A DNA stretch of 64,000 nt from NCBI GenBank assembly GCA_001804805.1, contig MHBH01000043.1:1-64000 (forward strand), written 5' to 3'. Below, piece by piece: positions 57,668 to 64,000 of this stretch. This DNA is from Lentisphaerae bacterium GWF2_49_21. GTDB lineage: Bacteria > Verrucomicrobiota > Lentisphaeria > Victivallales > GWF2-50-93. The translations under genes and the position numbers were made by a program. A model generated the notes under the pieces. That model saw only the letters and a list, made by a program, of their open reading frames with translations. It ran no database searches and had not been told where the DNA came from. How positions within the stretch are numbered: the stretch's first letter is position 1; each line of letters starts with the position of its first letter.

Positions 57668-58387
57668 TCACTTGAACAGCGGGGCCGGCTGGCCGGGTTT
57701 CTGCTCGGGCTTTTTCTCTTCGGGTTTGCCGGTCTTCTGTTCAACAAGCTTTTTCTGGCCGGCCTTGAAGGCATCGATGAGAGACTTGAGGGTTGCAACC
57801 CTCTTTTTCGCCTGTTCCGGAATTCCCCTCTTTTTTTCCAAGTCCTTCTCGAATTTCTTCAAATCCCGCTTCGTATCGGAAATGACATTCTTTCTTTTCC
57901 CGATATCCAAGGCCATCTGCTGTAAATTCGGAGTCTTGATAGTATTGTTCTTGAGAGTCTCATATCGAATTTCCATGGCCTGCAGTTCTGACTCAAGGGA
58001 TTTGATGTTCTCCCTTGTGTCATCACATTTTTCCTTGGCGTTCTTGAGATCCCCGGCCGCAGTTTCATAAAGCTTCTCCACGTCTGCAATTGCCTTGTCG
58101 GAATCGACAAGCTCCGTGGTAGCCTTGTTGCAGAAAGAGTTGTTCACCTTCATGATTCCATCCAGCACCGGGACTATCGAATAAGGCTGGGCATATTCGA
58201 AACCGCCATCAATCTTTGTGAAAGTGGTCTTTTTGTCACCGGTCAGGAAAGGCTTGGCTTCAGTGTCAAAACGCAGAGCCAGGGCCTTCATGTCCACGGC
58301 AGCGGCCTTGTTCGCCTCATCGGCGGAAAAAGACAGCATCTGGAAAAGGCAGAGGCAGACCAGCACGATTAGAATCTTCCTCTTCAT
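57668..58387 (-). CDS. Exported coiled-coil protein, paralogue 1
   Basis: The 239-residue protein has a signal peptide (MKRKILIVLVCLCLFQMLSFSADE). An N-terminal domain shared with the next gene (EAKPFLTGDKKTTF ... VPVLDGIMKVNNSF ... TTELVDSDKAI) is followed by a long coiled coil (residues about 95-205) and a Lys/Pro tail. No family is recognised. It is the downstream member of a tandem pair. Confidence 0.78.
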   Translation of the reverse strand: MKRKILIVLVCLCLFQMLSFSADEANKAAAVDMKALALRFDTEAKPFLTGDKKTTFTKIDGGFEYAQPYSIVPVLDGIMKVNNSFCNKATTELVDSDKAIADVEKLYETAAGDLKNAKEKCDDTRENIKSLESELQAMEIRYETLKNNTIKTPNLQQMALDIGKRKNVISDTKRDLKKFEKDLEKKRGIPEQAKKRVATLKSLIDAFKAGQKKLVEQKTGKPEEKKPEQKPGQPAPLFK

Positions 58388-58401
58388 ATGAACAACTCCT
58401 T

Positions 58402-58442
58402 GTAAATATTTACTGAACGAACATAGTTCAGTGAATATTTAC
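58402..58442. other. 17-bp hairpin between the two paralogues
   Basis: GTAAATATTTACTGAAC pairs with GTTCAGTGAATATTTAC with one mismatch, loop GAACATA. There is no T tract. It fills nearly the whole gap and could set differential expression or RNA processing of the pair. Confidence 0.78.
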
Positions 58443-58444
58443 CT

Positions 58445-59161
58445 TCACTGTTTCGGCGCAAACGGATCGAAATTACCTTCCTTCTTCACTCCGGGAGCAG
58501 GATCCGCCGCGCCCTTCTTCGAGCCTCCGCCCAGCTTCTTCTGGTTCGCATTATAGGCATCGAGAACCGCCTTGAGCGCATTTGCCTTCTTCAGGGCATC
58601 GGCCGCAGCCAGCTTCTTCTTGTCAACATCCTTCTCCAGCTTCTTCATTTCCTTTTTCAGTTCGGAAGCATCTTTCTTGGACTGGAAAATAACGGTATTG
58701 TATTTTCCCTTTTCTTCCTTGTCCGTCTCCTTCATCATCTTCGCCTGGCTGTCGGCCATATCCTTTTCAAGCTCCGCGATTTTGGCTTTCGAATCAGCAA
58801 TCGTCTTGATGCTGTTGTTGACCTCCTCTTCAGCGGCCTTGGCCTTTTTAAACACTTCCTCGATCATCGCATCGCCCTCGACGAGTTCCGGATTGGCGCT
58901 CTTGAACACCTCGCCCTTGAAGATAATGATCCCCTCGAGCACCGGAACCAGGGTCAATGGTGAAACTGACACGGCTCCTCCGCCGGCCTTCATGAGCGCA
59001 GTGTTCTTCTCACCGGCAGAAAAATATGGCGCCGCCTCCTTGTCTGCACGGGCCTTGATGGCGTTCAGGTCCTGCTCCCCTGCCGGTTTCTTCTCTTCGT
59101 CAGCAGCAAATGAAGAGATCAGAACCGCGAATAAGACAACTCCGATAATCTTAGCTTTCAT
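58445..59161 (-). CDS. Exported coiled-coil protein, paralogue 2
   Basis: The 238-residue protein has a signal peptide (ending near SSFAADE), the shared N-terminal domain (EAAPYFSAGEKNTAL ... VPVLEGIIIFKGEVF ... NPELVEGDAMI) and a Lys/Glu-rich coiled coil. The two proteins are clearly related but diverged, consistent with an old tandem duplication. A periplasmic structural or chaperone-like role is possible but unproven. Confidence 0.78.
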   Translation of the reverse strand: MKAKIIGVVLFAVLISSFAADEEKKPAGEQDLNAIKARADKEAAPYFSAGEKNTALMKAGGGAVSVSPLTLVPVLEGIIIFKGEVFKSANPELVEGDAMIEEVFKKAKAAEEEVNNSIKTIADSKAKIAELEKDMADSQAKMMKETDKEEKGKYNTVIFQSKKDASELKKEMKKLEKDVDKKKLAAADALKKANALKAVLDAYNANQKKLGGGSKKGAADPAPGVKKEGNFDPFAPKQ

Positions 59162-59348
59162 GGATTCCCCTCTTTTATGTAGTTATAGGATGTGGATAAT
59201 ATAGACCGCAAACCGGATTTTGTAAATATAAATATCCAGTTAAAGCTTCCATGAAAACTCCATGGCTATTTGAACTGCCCCTGCCAAAGATGTATAATTC
59301 ACATCGCCCAGAATCTCTTTGCCTGGGATTTTTCCGCTAAGGCGGTTT

Positions 59349-59362
59349 GGAACTTGGAACTT
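59349..59362. repeat. Two heptamers before nifU
   Basis: GGAACTT occurs twice in a row, the shortest of the 7-bp arrays, just upstream of the nifU ribosome site. Confidence 0.45.
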
Positions 59363-59379
59363 AACACCAGAGGTGGCTT

Positions 59380-60231
59380 ATGTGGGACTATAACAAAAAG
59401 GTGATGGATCATTTCCTCCATCCCCAGAATGTAGGAGAGATAAAGGACGCCGACGCCATCGGCGAGGTCGGAAACATACGATGCGGAGACGCGCTCAAGC
59501 TCTTCCTGAAGCTCGATCCCAGGACAAAGAAGATCGTGGATGTCAAGTTCAAGACCTTCGGATGCGCAAGCGCAATAGCCTCATCGTCCGCCCTCACCGA
59601 ACTTGTCAAAGGCATGACCCTTGAAGAGGCCGCAAAGGTCACGAACAAGGACATCGTCAAGATACTCGGTGAACTTCCGGAGGAGAAGCTCCATTGCTCG
59701 GTGATGGGGATGGAGGCGCTCCAGGCCGCCATCGCAAACTACAAGGGCGAAAAAGGCGAGGCTCCGGAAGATGCCGACCATGATGGCGTCGTCATATGCA
59801 AATGCTTCGGAGTGACAGACACCAAGATCCGCGCCGTGGCCAAGGAGAACAACCTCCACAAGGCCGAGGAGATCACGAACTACACGAAGGCCGGCGGCGG
59901 CTGCGGATGCTGTCTTGACGACATCCAGCAGATCCTCGACGAGCTCTGGAGGAAGGAAGCCAGCAAGCCGGCAAAACACCTCCCTCAGAAACTTACGACT
60001 GTCCAGAAGGTCATGAAGGTCCAGGAGGTGATGGACAAGGAGATAAAGCCCATGCTCGAAAAGGACGGCGGCAGCATCGAGCTGGTCGACATACAGGGCG
60101 ACAAGGTGATTGTCCGCCTCTGCGGTCGCTGTGCGTCATGTCCGGCCTCCGGCGTGACTTTGAAGAACACCGTCCAGGACAAGCTCCGTGAATTCGTAGC
60201 TCCTGAACTCATAGTGGAAGAGGCGAAATAA
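59380..60231 (+). CDS. nifU: NifU-type Fe-S cluster scaffold
   Basis: NifU holds nascent Fe-S clusters. The 283-residue protein has all three parts: an IscU-like domain (GNIRCGDALKLFL, FGCASAIASSSALTELV, LHCSVMGMEAL), a BFD-like [2Fe-2S] domain with four Cys (ICKCFGV ... GGGCGCCLDDI) and a C-terminal NifU domain (CGRCASCPASGVTLK). AGAGG lies six bases before ATG. Paired with nifS and no isc genes, it is probably the cell's general Fe-S system; no nitrogenase gene is nearby. Confidence 0.95.
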   Translation: MWDYNKKVMDHFLHPQNVGEIKDADAIGEVGNIRCGDALKLFLKLDPRTKKIVDVKFKTFGCASAIASSSALTELVKGMTLEEAAKVTNKDIVKILGELPEEKLHCSVMGMEALQAAIANYKGEKGEAPEDADHDGVVICKCFGVTDTKIRAVAKENNLHKAEEITNYTKAGGGCGCCLDDIQQILDELWRKEASKPAKHLPQKLTTVQKVMKVQEVMDKEIKPMLEKDGGSIELVDIQGDKVIVRLCGRCASCPASGVTLKNTVQDKLREFVAPELIVEEAK

Positions 60232-60232
60232 T

Positions 60233-61390
60233 ATGAGCAAAATAGTATATGCCGACAATAACGCCACTACGCAGACGGATCCGGAGGTCCTCGAGGCGAT
60301 GGAGCCTTTCTTCTGCGAGCTTTATGGAAATCCTTCGAGCATACACACCTTTGGCGGACAGGTTGCAGGGCACATCAGGAAGGCACGGGAATCCCTGGCT
60401 TCTCTCCTTGGATGCGAACCAACGGAAATCATCTTCACCAGCTGTGGAACTGAAAGCGACAATTCCGGGATCATGAGCGCTCTCTACCTCAATCCTGAAA
60501 GAAGGAAGATAGTCATCAGCAAGGTCGAGCATCCAGCCGTCAAGAACCTGGGCTCCGAACTTGTCAGGCGCGGCTACAAGGTCGAGGAGATACCAGTCGA
60601 CGGCAAAGGCCGGCTCGACATGGACAAGCTCAAGCAGGAAGTGAATGCAGAAACGGCCGTCGTATCCGTCATGTGGGCCAACAATGAGACTGGCAACATA
60701 TATCCGGTAAGGGAAGTCGCCCAAATCGCCCACCAGCATGGCGCTCTTTTCCACACCGACGCGGTGCAGGCAGTCGGAAAGATCCCGATGAACCTTGCAA
60801 AGGAAAGCATCGACATGTTAAGCCTTTCCGGACACAAGCTCCATGCCCCGAAAGGCATTGGAGCGCTCTACGTCAAGCGCGGCGTCAGGTTCCGTCCATA
60901 CATAATTGGCGGGCATCAGGAACGCAGCCGCAGGGGCGGAACTGAAAATGTCACCGGCATAGTCGCTCTCGGCAAGGCTGCGGAACTCGCAGAAAAGAAC
61001 ATGAAGCTTGAGAACACAAAGGTGAAGGCGCTCCGTGACAGGCTCGAGAAGGAGCTTGTTTCGGCGGTTCCAAAGACAAGAGTGAACGGAGACACCGAGA
61101 GCCGTCTGCCAAATACTTCGAACATAAGCTTCGAGTTCATCGAAGGTGAAGCGATACTCCTGCTGATGAACCAGCTCGGGATCTGCGCGTCCAGCGGAAG
61201 CGCATGCACGACCGGCAGCCTCGAGCCTTCACATGTCCTGAGGGCGATGGGCGTCCCCTATACTGCCGCGCACGGCTCCATCCGCTTCAGCCTGTCAAGA
61301 TTCAACACCGAGGATGAGATCGACTATATAATAAAGAGCCTGCCGCCGATAATCGAGAGGCTCAGGCAGATTTCGCCGTACTGGAAGTAA
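60233..61390 (+). CDS. nifS: Cysteine desulfurase
   Basis: NifS supplies sulphur from cysteine to NifU. The 385-residue PLP enzyme has YADNNATTQTDPEVLEAM, the PLP lysine in LSLSGHKLHAPKG and the active Cys in ASSGSACTTGSLEPSHVL. It begins one base after the nifU stop. A REP followed by T residues at 61448-61478 may end the transcript. Confidence 0.95.
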   Translation: MSKIVYADNNATTQTDPEVLEAMEPFFCELYGNPSSIHTFGGQVAGHIRKARESLASLLGCEPTEIIFTSCGTESDNSGIMSALYLNPERRKIVISKVEHPAVKNLGSELVRRGYKVEEIPVDGKGRLDMDKLKQEVNAETAVVSVMWANNETGNIYPVREVAQIAHQHGALFHTDAVQAVGKIPMNLAKESIDMLSLSGHKLHAPKGIGALYVKRGVRFRPYIIGGHQERSRRGGTENVTGIVALGKAAELAEKNMKLENTKVKALRDRLEKELVSAVPKTRVNGDTESRLPNTSNISFEFIEGEAILLLMNQLGICASSGSACTTGSLEPSHVLRAMGVPYTAAHGSIRFSLSRFNTEDEIDYIIKSLPPIIERLRQISPYWK

Positions 61391-61399
61391 ATCCGGATG

Positions 61400-61640
61400 A
61401 AGAGCCAGGCAGACGCCTGGCGTTCCCGGGGAAGTTGTCTTAGCAATGTAACACAGGCATCCTGCCTGTGATTTTTTTAGGACCTTGTTTGTGGCGGCCG
61501 ACTGTGGAGGGCGCAGTTTTATCAATAGGAAACTTTTACCGGTTAAGTAGGGCGGTCATTCCTGGCCGCCATCTTGTCGGGCTTCCGCCTTCGCTAAGAT
61601 GCGACGGCGGCTCAAGCTCGCAAGAGCTGTTCTCCGAAAT
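61400..61640. repeat. Repeat block between nifS and the GntR regulator
   Basis: GCCAGGC-AGAC-GCCTGGC at about 61404-61421, a REP at 61448-61471, the 71-base element 61513-61583 (two differences from 53304-53374), a CTTCGCTAAGATGCGACGGCG hairpin and AAGCTCGCAAGAGCTG near 61614. No gene was seen before 61769. Confidence 0.75.
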
Positions 61641-61681
61641 CGCCTCGTGCAATAAAACATTAAAATAATCTCACGGGCCCC

Positions 61682-61741
61682 TTGACATGCCGTCGCAGCA
61701 TGATATTATAGCATTATTGATATATAGCCTTATTGATATAT
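61682..61741 (+). promoter_or_regulatory. Promoter and direct-repeat operator of the GntR/LacI gene
   Basis: TTGACA (61682-61687), a 16-base spacer and TATTAT (61704-61709). Just downstream TTATTGATATAT occurs twice (61714-61725 and 61730-61741), 16 bases from start to start. The repeats cover the expected transcription start, suggesting autoregulation. Confidence 0.7.
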
Positions 61742-61768
61742 GCATGCGGAGGAAAGCGGAAGCCGGCG

Positions 61769-62818
61769 ATGAACAGCATAAAATACAAGACAGTCGTCGA
61801 ACTTGTCAGGCGCCGGGTGCTGAACGGCGACTACATGTTCATGGGCAATCCTTCGGAACGGGGCCTTGCACAGGAGACCGGCGTCAGCTACATGACCGCC
61901 AGAAGGGCCGTCCAGGAACTTATCAAGGAAAAGATCCTTGTCAGGATGAAAAACGGGAGGCTGCAGCCAAACAGCAGATATAGCAACGGACATTCCTGCA
62001 GGCAGGTCGCACTGGTGACTCCCGCATGGTACAGCCCCAACTTCTATCAGTGGCATACTTCCCTGAAAAACACCGTTGAAAAACATGGCGGAATCCTCAG
62101 ATCTGTCACATATGACAACCATGATGATCCTGTCATTTATGATGCTCTGGACGGCAAGTTCGATCTTGTCATCCTCAATGGCGTCAATCCTTCCCCTACC
62201 CTGAAGCTCCGTCTCGGCAGGAGCCAGAAAAAAGTGGTTTCCCTGTTCAGGGACATGTCGGAACTGGGTATTTTATCGATAGATGGAGTCTCCCCCGACC
62301 TGCTTGACGGCATGATCGGACGCCTGACGGATCTTGGGCACCGCAGGATCGCATATTTCAACACACAGCAGGTTTCTACCGTCATGTCGCTGAGGCTTTC
62401 GGCATGGAAGCTGGCGATGCAGAAAAGAGCCCTCCCCGAAATCATCCTGAATGAGCCGGTCCTGCCCTTCCAGGATTCAAGCTATAAATCCCATGAGGTG
62501 CTCTCCAGACTCCTGAAACGGAAGGAGCTTCCCTTCACAGCTGTCTTTTCAACAACTGTATATACCGCACGTGGAATACTGAGGGCTCTCCATGAGGCGG
62601 ACAAGAGCTGTCCGGAAGATCTTTCCATCTTCTCCCTCGGTGATGTCTTTGAGGCCCGTCTCTGCATTCCTTCTATCGCAACCATCGACACCAGGAACCT
62701 TGAGTCGTTCGTTGAAGATATTTATCTCCGGGTCCTCAAGGGGAATATAAATCTAAAGCAAATGCACTACTGTCCGGAACATGAATACTTCAAGGGTGAA
62801 TCCATAGGCCCGGCTTGA
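61769..62818 (+). CDS. GntR-type DNA-binding domain with LacI-type sensor
   Basis: The 349-residue protein has an N-terminal winged helix ([40 protein letters not shown]) and a C-terminal periplasmic-binding-like domain as in LacI regulators ([54 protein letters not shown]). This combination is typical of sugar-responsive regulators. ATG at 61769 is chosen; GGAGGA is somewhat far upstream. It precedes a pseudopilin and a secreted protein, which it may regulate. Confidence 0.86.
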   Translation: MNSIKYKTVVELVRRRVLNGDYMFMGNPSERGLAQETGVSYMTARRAVQELIKEKILVRMKNGRLQPNSRYSNGHSCRQVALVTPAWYSPNFYQWHTSLKNTVEKHGGILRSVTYDNHDDPVIYDALDGKFDLVILNGVNPSPTLKLRLGRSQKKVVSLFRDMSELGILSIDGVSPDLLDGMIGRLTDLGHRRIAYFNTQQVSTVMSLRLSAWKLAMQKRALPEIILNEPVLPFQDSSYKSHEVLSRLLKRKELPFTAVFSTTVYTARGILRALHEADKSCPEDLSIFSLGDVFEARLCIPSIATIDTRNLESFVEDIYLRVLKGNINLKQMHYCPEHEYFKGESIGPA

Positions 62819-62876
62819 ACCAGATGACCAGGACGGAAAATATTGCACAATATATATTATATGCGGAGGTGGCAGG

Positions 62877-63692
62877 ATGAAGACAGTTTTTCTGGCGGCA
62901 ACGGTCTTGACAACGGCATTTCCCTCAAACATTCCAATGGAAAATAACAAAATGGAAATTCGTATTCGATCAAAGTTTACTCTGATCGAATTGCTGGTCG
63001 TGATTGCGATCATCGCAATTCTCGCAGCGATGCTCCTGCCCGCCTTGAAGAACTCGAAGGACATGGCCAAGAAGATCAACTGCATAAGCAACCTGTCCCA
63101 GGTCATGAAGGCGCATATGCTATATGCAGGAGACAACAACGACTTCATCTGGTATACCGGCTACGAGCTTCCCGACTACGACCAATGGACAATGGCCATC
63201 ACAGGCGGAAGGTTCTTCCCACAGGAAAAATACCTCTCCAGGAACTGTCTTGTCTGCCCGTCGACCAGCCCCGGCGTCTACAGCGCCAGTTCCTGGACAT
63301 ATGGCATGTATGCAGCCTGGTTGAACGGTGGAACCGACTACAACAACAAAGTTGCCACACAAGGGAATTTCATGATCTGGGATCCGGCATCAAGCGGCTG
63401 CAACGTCTTCTACAAGCTCTACATGTTCAAGCAGCCTTCGAACTTCGTACTTGTCGCCGATACCTTGACTGCCAGCACAGGTGCGCTAGCCTCCAGGAAC
63501 GAGCTGCCGCTCTGGTATTTCTCGTCCTTCAGGAAATGCGAGGATGCCGCAGTCGCACTGCTCCACAACGGCTTTGCAAACGGCTCATACGTGGACGGAC
63601 ACGTCGAAGGCCTCAACGCCGACGGTCTCAGGGACTGCGGTACGAACATCACAACCTATGTCACCATGAAAAGAATCATTGTCAATCCATAA
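62877..63692 (+). CDS. Type IV pilin-like (pseudopilin) secreted protein
   Basis: The 271-residue protein has the prepilin segment [24 protein letters not shown] and a C-terminal domain with [10 protein letters not shown], as in the large pseudopilin families of Lentisphaerota and Planctomycetota. GGAGG supports ATG at 62877, giving a long 33-residue leader; ATG at 62952 would leave a more usual short one (MEIRIRSK). It lies between the regulator and a secreted protein, an arrangement common in these phyla. Confidence 0.88.
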   Translation: MKTVFLAATVLTTAFPSNIPMENNKMEIRIRSKFTLIELLVVIAIIAILAAMLLPALKNSKDMAKKINCISNLSQVMKAHMLYAGDNNDFIWYTGYELPDYDQWTMAITGGRFFPQEKYLSRNCLVCPSTSPGVYSASSWTYGMYAAWLNGGTDYNNKVATQGNFMIWDPASSGCNVFYKLYMFKQPSNFVLVADTLTASTGALASRNELPLWYFSSFRKCEDAAVALLHNGFANGSYVDGHVEGLNADGLRDCGTNITTYVTMKRIIVNP

Positions 63693-63708
63693 GGAGAGAA
63701 GAACCATC

Positions 63709-64000
63709 ATGTGGAAAGTATATGATGTCCTAAAAAAAACTATCCTGGTACTTTTTCTCACGACGACTGTCATCAATGAGACGGCATGGGCAGCTGAAGG
63801 AAACAAGTCTACTATAATGCCACTCCCTTCAGACTTCGACTGGACGCCGCTGCTCAAGGTCATCCGTACCGGGCCAGGAAAGTATGCCGTCGACAAGACG
63901 GCGGATGATCTTCGAAAAATGATGTATGAAGGAAAGACAGTGACCCGTTACTACGTTGATCCGGTCAACGGCAAGGATTCAAACAGCGGACTGGCTCAAG
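63709..64000 (+). CDS. Secreted protein, start only (beta-helix type likely)
   Basis: ATG at 63709 opens a frame that runs off the window after 97 codons. A signal peptide (MWKVYDVLKKTILVLFLTTTV, cleavage near TAWAAE) is followed by a mature region containing YYVDPVNGKDSNSG, the usual opening of parallel beta-helix carbohydrate-active proteins. AAGGAG lies 12 bases upstream. The gene is 16 bases downstream of the pseudopilin. Confidence 0.75.
   Translation, partial: MWKVYDVLKKTILVLFLTTTVINETAWAAEGNKSTIMPLPSDFDWTPLLKVIRTGPGKYAVDKTADDLRKMMYEGKTVTRYYVDPVNGKDSNSGLAQ

Noticed and set aside
59380-61390. nifU-nifS as evidence for nitrogen fixation
   Set aside because: No nitrogenase or assembly genes are in view; this pair serves general Fe-S assembly in many anaerobes.
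61448-61478. nifS terminator
   Set aside because: The hairpin plus T run would work as a terminator, but the hairpin is a standard REP. I list it as a repeat and only note the possible second role.
1-64000. tRNA, rRNA, phage or integrase features
   Set aside because: I looked for cloverleaf-like segments, rRNA motifs and integrases and saw none that hold up by eye. A tRNA scan would be needed to exclude tRNAs fully.

Overview
The window most likely comes from a Gram-negative member of the PVC group, probably Lentisphaerota (Victivallales-like). The evidence is a pseudopilin with the FTLIELLVV start followed by a secreted beta-helix-type protein, a GntR/LacI chimeric regulator, HPr kinase next to lipopolysaccharide genes, and many secreted carbohydrate-active proteins. 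Taxonomy is inferred from gene style; no rRNA or tRNA gene was seen.

Layout. 1-6.1 kb: the start of a divergent LacI-like regulator, murD, a LysM lipoprotein, an AMMECR1 protein and two exported proteins. 6.1-16.3 kb (minus strand): tetrapyrrole genes in the order sirC-hemA, hemC-cobA-hemD, hemB ... hemL. A tannase-like gene and a plus-strand hipBST toxin-antitoxin module interrupt the order between hemB and hemL. 16.5-25.4 kb: accessory secreted proteins and hydrolases, two of them frameshifted, several with a similar promoter. 25.5-36.6 kb: a cobalamin riboswitch, then the anaerobic corrin-ring genes cbiK, cbiL, a GATE-domain membrane protein, cbiC, cbiD, cbiET, cbiF-cbiG(N), a REP-associated transposase, cbiG(C)-cbiH and cbiA. 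36.7-43.1 kb (minus strand): a small membrane protein, a release-factor-like protein, and kdsB-kdsA-kdsC-lptC-lptA-lptB-hpf-hprK. 43.5-46.5 kb: a small lipoprotein and heptose genes. 46.8-59.2 kb: coiled-coil and lipoprotein genes mixed with housekeeping genes (rnr, panB, ispD, proS). 59.4-61.4 kb: nifU-nifS. 61.7-64 kb: GntR/LacI regulator, pseudopilin and a secreted protein that runs off the end.

Together the hem and cbi blocks encode a route from glutamyl-tRNA through uroporphyrinogen III and precorrin-2 to cobyrinate a,c-diamide. No hemE-hemH genes are present here, so the local hem genes look devoted to corrinoid (or siroheme) supply. cbiJ is not seen in the window.

The most unusual features are two repeat systems. 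One is a large set of short imperfect palindromes with a GTAG, GTAA or GGAG foot, the form expected for REP elements of a RAYT transposase; one RAYT is present, lies between inverted REPs and splits cbiG into two halves. The other is a set of degenerate arrays of 7-bp (sometimes 8-bp) units whose base sequence differs from locus to locus while the period stays the same. Several arrays and REPs lie in frame inside essential genes (hemC, hemD, hemL, rnr, cbiA). A further oddity is a HemC-CobA-HemD fusion whose HemC part lacks the cofactor-binding third domain.
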